Assembly: GCF_005047635.1 (NCBI RefSeq)
Contig: NZ_SUKC01000009.1
Coordinates: 62,001-126,000, forward strand
DNA length: 64,000 bases
Reading direction: 5' to 3'
DNA from: Arthrobacter sp. CAU 1506
GTDB lineage: Bacteria; Actinomycetota; Actinomycetes; Actinomycetales; Micrococcaceae
The position numbers and the translations under genes were made by a program. Positions within the stretch are counted from its first letter, which is position 1, and every line of letters starts with the position of its first letter. Shown here one piece after another: positions 25,086 to 33,181 of this stretch. Below the pieces are notes generated by a model. The model ran no database searches. It was not told the DNA's origin and saw only the letters and a program-made list of their open reading frames with translations.

Positions 25086-26294
25086 ATGACAGCCGAAACC
25101 CTCGCCACGAACGCGCCGGTGCTGGACCTGGACCCGTTCAGCGACGACTTCCTCACCGATCCCTACGACGCGCACGAGCAGATGCGTGAAGCCGGCCCGG
25201 TCTTCTGGCTGGAGCGCTACGGGGTCTATGGTGTGGCCCGCCACGACGAAGTCTCCCGCGTGCTAACCGATCATGAAACCTTCGTCTCCTCGCGCGGCGT
25301 CGGCATCTCCGACTTCGCCAAGGAAAAGCCGTGGCGGCCGCCGAGCCTGCTGCTGGAGGCGGACCCGCCGCAGCACACGAAGGCCCGGCAGGTGGTCACC
25401 AAGATCCTGACCGTGAAACTGCTGCGCTCGTTGAAGGACGGCTTCCAGGCACACGCGGATGAACTGGTGGCACGGGTGGCCGCACAAGGTGGCGTCATTG
25501 ACGGCGTCCACGACCTGGCCGAGCCCTATCCGCTCGCCGTGTTCCCGGATTTCATCGGACTGGCCAAGGACGGCCGCGAGAACCTGCTGCCCTACGGCTC
25601 GATGGTCTTCAATACCTTCGGTCCGCGAAACGGCCACTTCGAACGAGCCCTCGAGCGCGGAGCCGCAGCGCAAGGCTGGATCATGGAACAGTGCCGGCCG
25701 GGTTCCCCTGCATCGGAAGGGCTGGGCGCCCAGATCCACGCCGCTGCTGCCCAGGCCGGGTTCAACGAGGAGGACCAGGCCAAGCTGCTCCGTTCCTTCC
25801 TTTCCGCGGGGGTGGACACCACGGTGCACGGCATCGGCAACGCCCTGCAATGCCTGGCGGAGAACCCGGAGCAGTTCGCTGCCCTGCGGGATGATCCCTC
25901 GCTGGCCCGGGCTGCCTTTGAAGAAACCGTGCGCTACTCCTCGCCCGTGCAGACCTTTTTCCGCACCACCAGCAAGGACACCGAGGTCTCCGGCGTCGCT
26001 CTGCCGGAAGGCTCCAAGGTGCTGATGTTCCTGGCCGCAGCAAACCGTGATCCGCGCCAGTGGGAGAGCCCCGCCGCGTTCGACATCCAGCGCAAGGCCG
26101 CGGGACACGTCGGCTTCGGCTTCGGCATCCATGCCTGCCTGGGCCAGATGCTGGCGCGGCTGGAAGGCGAGTGCTTCCTGACCGCTCTGGCCCGGCACGT
26201 TTCGCGGATCGAGCTGGCCGGCCAGCCGAAACAGCAGCTCAACAACACGCTCCGCGGCCTGGACAGCCTCCCGCTGCACCTGACCGCCGCCTGA
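25086..26294 (+). CDS. Cytochrome P450, CYP199-like
   Basis: A 402-residue soluble P450. Heme-ligand Cys351 in FGFGIHACLG; ExxR at Glu280-Arg283; I-helix AGVDTT at 241-246. The segment SSRGVGISDFAKEKPWRPPS (68-87) and RSFLSAGVDTT (236-246) match CYP199A2/A4 of Rhodopseudomonas, where the Arg and Ser of PWRPPS and the Ser of the RS pair hold the carboxylate of 4-substituted benzoates (known from those structures, recalled). Arg84, Ser87, Arg236 and Ser237 are all kept. Likely reaction: O-demethylation or hydroxylation of a para-substituted benzoate such as 4-methoxybenzoate. AGGAGG-like site upstream; 10 bases after the binding-protein gene. Confidence 0.95.
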   Translation: MTAETLATNAPVLDLDPFSDDFLTDPYDAHEQMREAGPVFWLERYGVYGVARHDEVSRVLTDHETFVSSRGVGISDFAKEKPWRPPSLLLEADPPQHTKARQVVTKILTVKLLRSLKDGFQAHADELVARVAAQGGVIDGVHDLAEPYPLAVFPDFIGLAKDGRENLLPYGSMVFNTFGPRNGHFERALERGAAAQGWIMEQCRPGSPASEGLGAQIHAAAAQAGFNEEDQAKLLRSFLSAGVDTTVHGIGNALQCLAENPEQFAALRDDPSLARAAFEETVRYSSPVQTFFRTTSKDTEVSGVALPEGSKVLMFLAAANRDPRQWESPAAFDIQRKAAGHVGFGFGIHACLGQMLARLEGECFLTALARHVSRIELAGQPKQQLNNTLRGLDSLPLHLTAA

Positions 26295-26315
26295 GCACCA
26301 CCGAGGGAATGAACC

Positions 26316-26630
26316 ATGCCTAAAGTAACCTTCATCCAGCCCGACGGCCTGCAAAACGTGCTGGACGCCGAGGCCGAAACCAGCGTGATGCGCGTAGCCG
26401 TTTCCAACGGACTCCCCGGAATCGTTGCCGAGTGCGGCGGATCGGCCATGTGCGCCACCTGCCACGTGTATATCGAAGACGGCTACCTGGACGGGCTTCC
26501 GGAGATGAGCGAGGTGGAGGACGAGATGCTGGACTGCACCGCCTCCGAACGCTGCGCCAACAGCCGGCTCTCCTGCCAGCTGCCCGTGGTGTCCGACCTC
26601 GCCGTCCGGCTCCCTGACGCGCAGGTCTGA
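26316..26630 (+). CDS. [2Fe-2S] ferredoxin, putidaredoxin/adrenodoxin type
   Basis: A 104-residue ferredoxin carrying electrons from the reductase to the P450. Cluster ligands Cys40, Cys46, Cys49 and Cys87 have the C-x5-C-x2-C spacing of the vertebrate/bacterial adrenodoxin class; two more Cys (74, 80) are extra. The acidic stretch LPEMSEVEDEML is the usual partner-docking helix. Only 2 bases separate it from the reductase gene and 21 from the P450 gene, so the three form one class I chain. Confidence 0.96.
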   Translation: MPKVTFIQPDGLQNVLDAEAETSVMRVAVSNGLPGIVAECGGSAMCATCHVYIEDGYLDGLPEMSEVEDEMLDCTASERCANSRLSCQLPVVSDLAVRLPDAQV

Positions 26631-26632
26631 CG

Positions 26633-27889
26633 ATGGCGATGGATGCAGGCACCCTGATTATCGGCGCGTGCCAGACAGGAGTGCAGTTGGCGGCCAGCCT
26701 GCGCGAGTTGGGCGACACCTCGCCCATCACGTTGGTGGGGGAGGAGCCTCATGCCCCGTACCAGCGCCCGCCGCTGTCCAAGGAACTGCACGGCGGAACC
26801 ATTGACGTCGCTGCGCTCTCGCTCCGCACCGCGGACTGGTACCGGGGCCAGGACATCTCGCTGATTACCGGTGAGCGGATAGTCCACCTTGAACGGGACA
26901 ACGACGGCGGTGCTGCGACTTCCGCAGGCGGCCGCACCTTCCGCTTCTCCCGGCTCGCTTTGGCCACCGGGGCCGCCGTGCGGCGGCTGCCGCTGGAGGG
27001 CGCGGAACTGGCCGGCGTGCACTATCTGCGCGATGCCTCCGACGCGGCACGGCTGGCTGCGGATCTCGCAGCTGCCCGGGATGTGGTGGTGATCGGCGGC
27101 GGGTTCATCGGGCTGGAAGTGGCTGCCGGCGCCCGGGCCGCCGGAAAACGCGTCACGGTCCTGGAGGCCGCTCCGCGGCTGGTGGGCCGCGCCGTCGCGG
27201 AGGAGACCAGCGAGTACTTCCGTGCCGCGCACCAGCGCCGCGGCACCCTCGTGGTGCTGGATGCGCAGATCACCCGGCTGGCCGGCACCGGCGGCCAGGT
27301 GGCCGGTGTCGAACTGGCCGATGGCACCCAGGTCAGCGCCGACGTCGTGCTGATTGGCGTTGGCGTGGTGCCGCGCACCGAACTGGCCGAGCAGCTGGGA
27401 CTCGCCGTGGAGAACGGGATCGAAGTGGACGAGCACGGGCTCTGCTCCGACGGCAGGACCGTGGCCGCCGGTGACTGCGCCAACCTGCCCAATCCCTATG
27501 TCCGCGGCAGCGGCGGTCGGGTGCGGATGGAGTCGGTGCCGCACGCCTTAGAACACGCGAAAACCGCTGCCGCAGCGTTGCTGGGCCGCCGCGAGCCGTA
27601 CCGGATGCTGCCATGGTTCTGGTCCGATCAAGGCGACATCAAACTGCAAATTGCCGGCCTCTCCGCAGGCTTCGACCAGACGGTGCTGCGCGGTGACCCT
27701 GAGGCGGACAAGTTCTCGCTGCTGTATTACCGGGAAGGCAAGATCATCGCCGCCGACTGCGTCAACTCCGCCGCCGACTTCATGGCCGTGCGGAATGCCT
27801 TGGCACGCGGGCAGGACATTCCGGCCGCGGCGGCTGCGGACGTGGGCGCCCGGTTGAAGCAGTTGACCAGGGAGCCGGCCGTCGCCTGA
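26633..27889 (+). CDS. FAD-dependent ferredoxin reductase
   Basis: A 418-residue NAD(P)H:ferredoxin reductase of the putidaredoxin-reductase type. The FAD site is near the start, but its motif reads IIGACQTG (residues 9-16), with Cys13 in place of the second Gly of GxGxxG. Other family marks are normal: PYQRPPLSKE, LALATGAAVRRLP, the NAD motif VVVIGGGFIGLE, VAAGDCANLPN (FAD phosphate) and the C-terminal reductase domain MLPWFWSDQGDIKLQIAGL. It completes the P450 electron chain and is the last gene before a strong terminator. Confidence 0.94.
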   Translation: MAMDAGTLIIGACQTGVQLAASLRELGDTSPITLVGEEPHAPYQRPPLSKELHGGTIDVAALSLRTADWYRGQDISLITGERIVHLERDNDGGAATSAGGRTFRFSRLALATGAAVRRLPLEGAELAGVHYLRDASDAARLAADLAAARDVVVIGGGFIGLEVAAGARAAGKRVTVLEAAPRLVGRAVAEETSEYFRAAHQRRGTLVVLDAQITRLAGTGGQVAGVELADGTQVSADVVLIGVGVVPRTELAEQLGLAVENGIEVDEHGLCSDGRTVAAGDCANLPNPYVRGSGGRVRMESVPHALEHAKTAAAALLGRREPYRMLPWFWSDQGDIKLQIAGLSAGFDQTVLRGDPEADKFSLLYYREGKIIAADCVNSAADFMAVRNALARGQDIPAAAAADVGARLKQLTREPAVA

Positions 27890-27972
27890 GCTGTCCCTTG
27901 GTCCGGTGCCGCCGGTGTCCGCGGCCGACCGCGTCCGGACCCGGCCTCGCCGGCGTTACAGGCCCCCAAACG

Positions 27973-28024
27973 ACGAGTGGGCAGGCGCCCTTCCCCCGCG
28001 GGGAAAGGGCGCCTGCCCACTCGT
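27973..28024. terminator. Very strong bidirectional terminator
   Basis: Arms 27973-27992 and 28005-28024 are perfect 20-bp complements; the loop region can extend the stem further. It separates the P450 operon from the convergent aldehyde dehydrogenase. Confidence 0.9.
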
Positions 28025-28042
28025 GGACGCTGTGCGCCGGGA

Positions 28043-29449
28043 TTACTCGCCGATGTAGAAGAGGCGCTTGTTGACGAATTCGTCCATGCCCAGCGGGCCG
28101 AGTTCGCGGCCGAAACCGGAGCGCTTCACGCCGCCGAAGGGCAGGTCCGCGGCTTCGCCGACGCCGTTTACGTTGGCCATGCCGACTTCCAGGCGCTGGG
28201 CCACCTTGCGCGCGCGGTCCTCATCGGTGGAGAACACCGCGCCGCCGAGGCCGTAGTCGGTGTCGTTGGCCAGCTTCAGGGCTTCTTCGTCGCTGGAGAC
28301 CTTGTAGACCACGGCCACCGGACCGAAGAGCTCTTCGCGGTAGGCGCGCATCTCCGGGGTCACGCCGGTGAGCACGGCCGGGGCCAGGTAGGCGGCGGGT
28401 CCGTCGTGCAGGGTGCCTCCGGCGTGCAGGGTGGCGCCCTTGTTCACTGCGTCCTTGAGCTGCTCGTGCAGTCCTTCCGCGGCGGCGCGCGAGGAGAGCG
28501 GGGCGTAGGTGCCTTCGAGCTCTTCGGCCGGGTTGCCGGGCTTGAGGTCCTTGGCCAGGTTGGTCAGCTCGGCCACGAAGTCGTCGTAGATGTCCTCCAT
28601 GACGATCATGCGCTTGTTGGAGTTGCAGGCCTGGCCGGTGTTCTCGATCCGGGTGGCCCAGGCCGCTGCGGCGGTGGCCTTCACGTCGTCGGTGTCCAGC
28701 ACCACGTACGGGTCGGAGCCGCCCAGTTCCAGCACGGCCTTCTTCAGGTTCTTGCCGGCGAGCTCGCCGATGATCGCGCCGGCCCGCTCGGAGCCGGTCA
28801 GCGAGACGCCCTGGATGCGGGGGTCGGCGATGATGTCCGCGATCTGTTCGTGGCTGGCGAAGACGTTGATGTACACGCCCTCGGGGACACCGGCGTCGTC
28901 CATGATCTGCTGGATGGCAAGCGCCGAGCGCGGGCAGGTTTCGGCGTGCTTGAGGACGATGGTGTTGCCCAGCACCAGGTTCGGCGCGGCGAAGCGGGCC
29001 ACCTGGTAATACGGGTAGTTCCACGGCATGATGCCCAGCAGCGGGCCGACCGGCAGCCGCTGGATCATGGCACGGCCGCCGCCGATGGCCTTGATCTCCT
29101 GCTCCGCTGCCAGCGCGGGGCCCTCGGTGGCGAAGTAGTCGAAGATGTCGGTGCAGAACTCGGCCTCGCCCTTGGACTCGGACAGCGGCTTGCCCATCTC
29201 CTCGGTGATGATCGCCGCGAGCTCGTCGGCGCGTTCGGTGAACAGTTCAGCCAGGCGGGCCACCACCTTGGCGCGGTCCGCGATCGGCACCTCGCGCCAG
29301 GAAGTGTAGGCGGCCTGGGACCTGGCGATGGCGTCCTGAACCTCGGCATCCGTGGCGGTGGGGAACTCCGCTACCACCTCGCCGGTGGAGGGGTTTTGGA
29401 CCCGGTAGCCCGGCTGGGTGGACGAAGCGGCATGGGAAGTGGTGGTCAC
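28043..29449 (-). CDS. NAD(P)-dependent aldehyde dehydrogenase (succinate-semialdehyde type)
   Basis: A 468-residue ALDH. Catalytic Cys275 in [10 protein letters not shown] and general base Glu241 in LELGGSDP; the oxyanion Asn is in MPWNYPYYQ. The opening [14 protein letters not shown], the sequence [10 protein letters not shown] and the end [20 protein letters not shown] resemble GabD/Sad-type succinate-semialdehyde dehydrogenases of actinobacteria. It is monocistronic and convergent to the P450 operon, so a link to that pathway is possible but not shown. Confidence 0.93.
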   Translation of the reverse strand: MTTTSHAASSTQPGYRVQNPSTGEVVAEFPTATDAEVQDAIARSQAAYTSWREVPIADRAKVVARLAELFTERADELAAIITEEMGKPLSESKGEAEFCTDIFDYFATEGPALAAEQEIKAIGGGRAMIQRLPVGPLLGIMPWNYPYYQVARFAAPNLVLGNTIVLKHAETCPRSALAIQQIMDDAGVPEGVYINVFASHEQIADIIADPRIQGVSLTGSERAGAIIGELAGKNLKKAVLELGGSDPYVVLDTDDVKATAAAAWATRIENTGQACNSNKRMIVMEDIYDDFVAELTNLAKDLKPGNPAEELEGTYAPLSSRAAAEGLHEQLKDAVNKGATLHAGGTLHDGPAAYLAPAVLTGVTPEMRAYREELFGPVAVVYKVSSDEEALKLANDTDYGLGGAVFSTDEDRARKVAQRLEVGMANVNGVGEAADLPFGGVKRSGFGRELGPLGMDEFVNKRLFYIGE

Positions 29450-29622
29450 AGCCCTGGTCTCCTTCAGATAATGACGAATCTAAGGGACGGCGGCGTGGCC
29501 GTCTCCGATTCCCATCTTGTACCGTCCGGTCGGTTCTGTGAAGTGGGTTACGCTCAAGGCATGAAGGGGAAAATGCCGGTCCCGGCCATGCGACGGGATG
29601 CAGCACGGCCGGGCGGTGCGAA

Positions 29623-30060
29623 ATGAAGCGCTCCGGCTCCATTGTCATTGAGCAGCCCGCAGGTGCAGTGTTCGCTTTCCTCGCCGCCGTGGGCAACGAA
29701 ACCAGCTGGCGGGACTCGGTGACCGGCTCCGGATATGTCGGTGGAGGAGCCGCTGCCGCGGGCACTGCCGGATATACCGAAGTCTCGATGGGCGGCAAAC
29801 AGGTCAGGATGGATTGGCGCATCAGGTCCTTCGAGCCCGGCCGCCATGTGTCGTGGCAACTGACCGGGGGGCCTTGGCGCGGCGGCGGGGCCTACACCGT
29901 TCGGCCGCTGAACGACGGTACGGAGGTGACGGCTGACCTCGAGGTCCGGCTGTCCGGTGCCCTGCGGCTGCTCGAGCCGGTCTTGGGGTTCCAGTTGGGC
30001 CGCGGGCTGAGGGCAGACCTCGCCCGCCTGCGGCGACTGCTGGTCGTTCCGGCGAACTGA
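29623..30060 (+). CDS. SRPBCC family protein
   Basis: A 145-residue polyketide-cyclase-like protein: SGSIVIEQPAGAVFAFLAAV, RSFEPGRHVSWQLTGGPWRGGG and YTVRPLNDGTEVTADLEVRL are the typical strands, ending in a long helix rich in Leu/Arg. Ligand unknown. The upstream region has no strong ribosome site beyond GGGCGG. It is divergent from the aldehyde dehydrogenase. Confidence 0.85.
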   Translation: MKRSGSIVIEQPAGAVFAFLAAVGNETSWRDSVTGSGYVGGGAAAAGTAGYTEVSMGGKQVRMDWRIRSFEPGRHVSWQLTGGPWRGGGAYTVRPLNDGTEVTADLEVRLSGALRLLEPVLGFQLGRGLRADLARLRRLLVVPAN

Positions 30061-30200
30061 GGGGCCTGGGGCGGCCCTCCGGCGACCATTGTTCCCGCAG
30101 CCGGGGCGCCATCCAGTGCCCAGCGCAGCTGCTGGATGGCCGGTCGCCGATCCGCTTTCACCCGGCCGGACCGTCCACCCCTCAGCCGAGTAGCAGGCTC

Positions 30201-30584
30201 CTAGCGTTCGCCGAGCAGCTTCTCCATGTCCCGCCGATCCTTCTTGGTGGGCCGGCCGGTGCCGCGGTCGCGCTGCGGGATGCCCAGCGCCGGAGCCACC
30301 GGACGCGGCGGAGTGTGGTCGGTGAAGCAATGCGAGGCCGCCTCGGCACCGACGCGCTTGGCGATCAACCGGCGGACTTCCAGGATCCGCTCGTAGCCGG
30401 GCTGCCGCACCCGCAGGGTATCGCCGGGCACCACGGACTGGGAGGCCTTGACCGGGTTGCCGTTCAAGCGCACGTGGCCAGCGCGGCAGGCGGCAGTGGC
30501 CGCTGAGCGCGTCTTGTAGGCGCGGATGGCCCACAGCCACGCATCAACGCGCACCGAACTTGGGGTATTGGCTGAAGTGTTCAT
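30201..30584 (-). CDS. S4-domain RNA-binding protein (Hsp15/RlbA-like)
   Basis: A 127-residue protein. The S4 fold spans residues 11-70 (VRVDAWLWAIRAYKTRSAATAACRAGHVRLNGNPVKAS, in pieces) with the Hsp15 signature VVPGDTLRV and a basic tail GRPTKKDRRDMEKLL. Hsp15 relatives rescue stalled 50S subunits carrying nascent chains. Ribosome site GGAGGGG, with a TAGACT -10 box just before it, so the leader is extremely short. Confidence 0.93.
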   Translation of the reverse strand: MNTSANTPSSVRVDAWLWAIRAYKTRSAATAACRAGHVRLNGNPVKASQSVVPGDTLRVRQPGYERILEVRRLIAKRVGAEAASHCFTDHTPPRPVAPALGIPQRDRGTGRPTKKDRRDMEKLLGER

Positions 30585-30667
30585 GCCCCTCCGAGTCTAG
30601 CGCCGGCAACCGCGCCAGTCCCGGCAGGGGAGGTAGCCGTCCCTTCGTCGTCGGAAGTGATATTTCC

Positions 30668-30689
30668 TTTCACCGGACGTTCACAGCCA
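30668..30689 (+). promoter_or_regulatory. PHO-box-like direct repeat before the glycerophosphodiesterase gene
   Basis: Two adjacent 11-base units, TTTCACCGGAC (30668-30678) and GTTCACAGCCA (30679-30689), match the GTTCACC-type PhoP repeat at 6 of 7 core positions each. The gene 80 bases downstream encodes a secreted phosphodiesterase. Function inferred. Confidence 0.5.
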
Positions 30690-30771
30690 ATTGGCCGGCA
30701 GGTCCGCCACCACTGTGAGGCTCGATCGCAGGGGGACCGCACGAACACCACCTACGAAGGGCCTCATTCCC

Positions 30772-32040
30772 ATGGCATCTCGCTTGATCAGAACATTGAC
30801 CTGCTCCGTCGCGGCCGTTGCCGTCGGCGCTACCCTCGGCGCCATTCCGGCCAGCGCCCAGAACACCGCCTTGAACACAGCCCAGAACACAGCGCAGAAC
30901 ACCGGCCAGACCAACAAGGCCGGGCAGCAAGAAGCACCGCTGCTGATCGGCCACCGCGGTGCCGCCGGCACGGCCCCGGAAAATACCGTGGCCGCCTTCA
31001 AGGACGGCCGAGCCTCCGGCGCCGACTTCTTCGAAATCGATGTCCAGCTCAGCGCCGACGGTGTGCCGTTCCTGTTCCACGACGACACCCCGGCCCGGAC
31101 CACCAACGTCGAGGACGTCTTCCCGGAGCGCGCAAGCGACCCGATCACCTCCTTCACCTGGGCCGAACTGCAGCAGCTCGACGCCGGCTCCTACTTCGGC
31201 GCCGAGTTTGCCGGCGAACGCATCCCACACCTGGACGACGCCGCCAAGGTCGCCACGGTCAACACCGGGGTGTACATCGAGATCAAGTCGCCGAAGAACT
31301 CCCCGGGCATCGAGCAGCTCGTCGCCGACGAGCTGCGCACCGACGCCAAGTGGAAGAAGCTCGTCGCAGCGGAGAAGATCCAGGTCCTGAGTTTCGATGA
31401 GTCCTCCAACCGCACGTTCGCGCAGATCGCCCCGGAGATCGTGCTGCAGCAACTGGCCAGCACCGTGCCGGGTCCGGCCGTCCTGGAATCCTGGGCCAGC
31501 TTCGCCGATTCGGTCGGTACCAACTACCGCACCCTGACGGCGCAAAACGTGGCCGACACCAAGGCCGCCGGCCTGGTGATCGGCGTCTACACCGCCAACT
31601 CGCCCGAAGCCGTCCAGCATTCCATCGATCTGGGCGTCGACGCGGTCACCGGCGACTTCCCGATCCAGACCGTCCGCTACCTGGACGGGCAGAAGCCCTT
31701 CCCTGCCGGCGCCGGAGTGGAGATCGCCGGCGCGGTCAACGATCCGGCCGGCAACGATGTGCAGCCGGAGACCGGTGAGCACGTGGTGCTGCGCAACGTC
31801 ACCGGACACGCCCTGGACGTCAGCGGCTACATCATCCGCGACGCGGCCAACAACGTGCTGGAAATCGGCACCGGCTACGTCCTTGCCCCAGGCACCGAGC
31901 TACGGGTCTACACCGGCCCCGGCACCAACAGCGACGACGCCTACTACAACGGCGGAACCGCATCCGTGCTGAACAACGGCGGCGACTCGCTGGCCCTGTG
32001 GAGCCCGCAGGGGCAGCTGCAGGACGTCTTCGCGAACTAG
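30772..32040 (+). CDS. Secreted glycerophosphodiester phosphodiesterase with lamin-tail domain
   Basis: A 422-residue exported enzyme releasing glycerol-3-phosphate from glycerophosphodiesters or teichoic-acid debris. Signal peptide 1-29 (ends PASA). The GDPD barrel starts at LIGHRGAAGTAPENT (His-Arg, Glu ligands), then FFEIDVQLSADG, FLFHDDT, YIEIKSPK and the closing AVTGDFP. Residues 325-422 form a lamin-tail domain (ENIVLRNV-type strand EHVVLRNVTG, GYIIRDAANNVLEIG), often seen on secreted nucleases and phosphoesterases. A QNTA repeat follows the signal peptide. ATG 30772 with GAAGGG. Confidence 0.93.
   Translation: MASRLIRTLTCSVAAVAVGATLGAIPASAQNTALNTAQNTAQNTGQTNKAGQQEAPLLIGHRGAAGTAPENTVAAFKDGRASGADFFEIDVQLSADGVPFLFHDDTPARTTNVEDVFPERASDPITSFTWAELQQLDAGSYFGAEFAGERIPHLDDAAKVATVNTGVYIEIKSPKNSPGIEQLVADELRTDAKWKKLVAAEKIQVLSFDESSNRTFAQIAPEIVLQQLASTVPGPAVLESWASFADSVGTNYRTLTAQNVADTKAAGLVIGVYTANSPEAVQHSIDLGVDAVTGDFPIQTVRYLDGQKPFPAGAGVEIAGAVNDPAGNDVQPETGEHVVLRNVTGHALDVSGYIIRDAANNVLEIGTGYVLAPGTELRVYTGPGTNSDDAYYNGGTASVLNNGGDSLALWSPQGQLQDVFAN
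30862..30909 (+). repeat. 12-bp in-frame tandem repeat, four units
   Basis: Four imperfect 12-base units encode NTAL, NTAQ, NTAQ, NTGQ just after the signal-peptide cleavage region. Confidence 0.85.
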
Positions 32041-32057
32041 CGGACAGCATCTCCACC

Positions 32058-32111
32058 AACGACGTCGGTGCTTGCGGCCTGCTTCCATGCAGCCTAGGTG
32101 CCGACGTCGTT
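32058..32111. terminator. Bidirectional terminator
   Basis: Arms 32058-32068 and 32101-32111 (AACGACGTCGG and its complement) are perfect; an inner GCGGCCTGC/GCAGCC stem extends it. Convergent genes flank it. Confidence 0.75.
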
Positions 32112-32154
32112 CGGTTGAGGGGCGACGGGAGCGTGCAGAAGGACCAGCCCAGCC

Positions 32155-33042
32155 CTACACGTTGTGCACCGGCGGAACCGGGTGGCGGTCACGCAGCCAC
32201 TCCTGGATGCCCAGCATGACGTCCCGGATTTCCCGGTGCGCATAGTGCATCCTGTCCCAGCCTCCGTAGATCGGGCTGGTCACTACCTCGCCCTCGCAGG
32301 TCAGGGGGCGCGATGCCAGTCCGTAGTTCGGGTCGTCGAGCACCAAACATGCCCCGCGCCCTGCGGCCGCCATCGCCTGGGCCATGCTGGATGACTCAGG
32401 CTCGGCGAAATCAGTGAGCAGGACGCCCGCGCGGCGGAAAGCCGCATCGGTCGCTGCCCGTACGGCGCTGCGCCGTCCCATCAGGATGAGCCCGTGGCGG
32501 GCAGCGTCGACGACGTCGATCTGGGATAGGGCTGCGAGTGGATGGTCCGTTGGCATCTGGACATTCACCGGTGTCTCGTGCAGCAGCATGCGCTCCAGTG
32601 ACGCGGGCGGCAATGCTGTGGTGACCGCCATGTCCGCGTCGCCGTGCCGCAATGCGGAGTAAACGTCAGCGGGGTCCCGGATCAAAGCGTCCCCAATCGG
32701 GGCTCCCGTCGCCGCGAGGAAAGGTGCAATGACATGCGTGACGGTGGCCGAGGGGCAAGCCACGGAGAGCTGCGCCGGTGCTCCTCCGTGCGCCCGCATC
32801 ATGTTCAGTCCGGTCTCCGCGCGATTGCAGAGATCCGTCGCTATAGGCAGGAAGTACCGTCCGGCCGCGTTGAGTGCCATTCCCTGTGCGCTGCGCTCGA
32901 AGAGTTCCCTGCCCAGCTCCCGCTCCAGGGCGGACAGCTGCCGTGATAGCGACGGCTGGCTGATGTGGACCTTGTGGGCTGCTGCGGACAGCGAGCCGGT
33001 TTCGGCCACGGCGATGAAATGACGCAGGGCCCGCAGTTCCAC
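32155..33042 (-). CDS. LysR-family transcriptional regulator
   Basis: A 295-residue LTTR. The winged helix is complete (LRALRHFIAVAETGSLSAAA, ISQPSLSRQLSALERELG, LFERSAQGMALNAAGRYFL), followed by the effector-binding domain (LSVACPSATVTHVIAPFL onward). It is divergent from an MHS transporter and an amidohydrolase by 139 bases, the classical arrangement for an LTTR controlling a catabolic operon. Confidence 0.94.
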   Translation of the reverse strand: MELRALRHFIAVAETGSLSAAAHKVHISQPSLSRQLSALERELGRELFERSAQGMALNAAGRYFLPIATDLCNRAETGLNMMRAHGGAPAQLSVACPSATVTHVIAPFLAATGAPIGDALIRDPADVYSALRHGDADMAVTTALPPASLERMLLHETPVNVQMPTDHPLAALSQIDVVDAARHGLILMGRRSAVRAATDAAFRRAGVLLTDFAEPESSSMAQAMAAAGRGACLVLDDPNYGLASRPLTCEGEVVTSPIYGGWDRMHYAHREIRDVMLGIQEWLRDRHPVPPVHNV

Positions 33043-33062
33043 GGAGCCTCCTCAGGGCTATG

Positions 33063-33111
33063 CGCTAGATGAATAGCGAGTAAAGAAAATAAGTATTAGA
33101 CAGCATAGCTG
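33063..33111. promoter_or_regulatory. Candidate LysR binding region
   Basis: Two dyads lie between the divergent genes: CGCTA-GATGAA-TAGCG (33063-33078) and CAGC-ATA-GCTG (33101-33111). Their spacing suits an LTTR regulatory and activation site. The region is AT-richer than its surroundings. Confidence 0.45.
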
Positions 33112-33181
33112 TGGGGGTGGGCACAATGGACCGCGATGAAACGCATCGTGCGGGTCATCACAGAACGAATATGAGGATCAC

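Noticed and set aside
23108-27889. Secondary-metabolite cluster around the P450
   Set aside because: The P450 has its own ferredoxin, reductase and uptake-type protein but no biosynthetic core enzyme; the CYP199-like motifs fit catabolism.
27977-29626. 549-codon open frame on the plus strand
   Set aside because: It lies antisense to a complete aldehyde dehydrogenase gene with all catalytic motifs; the product is Gly/Arg/His-rich with no domain, as expected for a shadow frame in GC-rich DNA.
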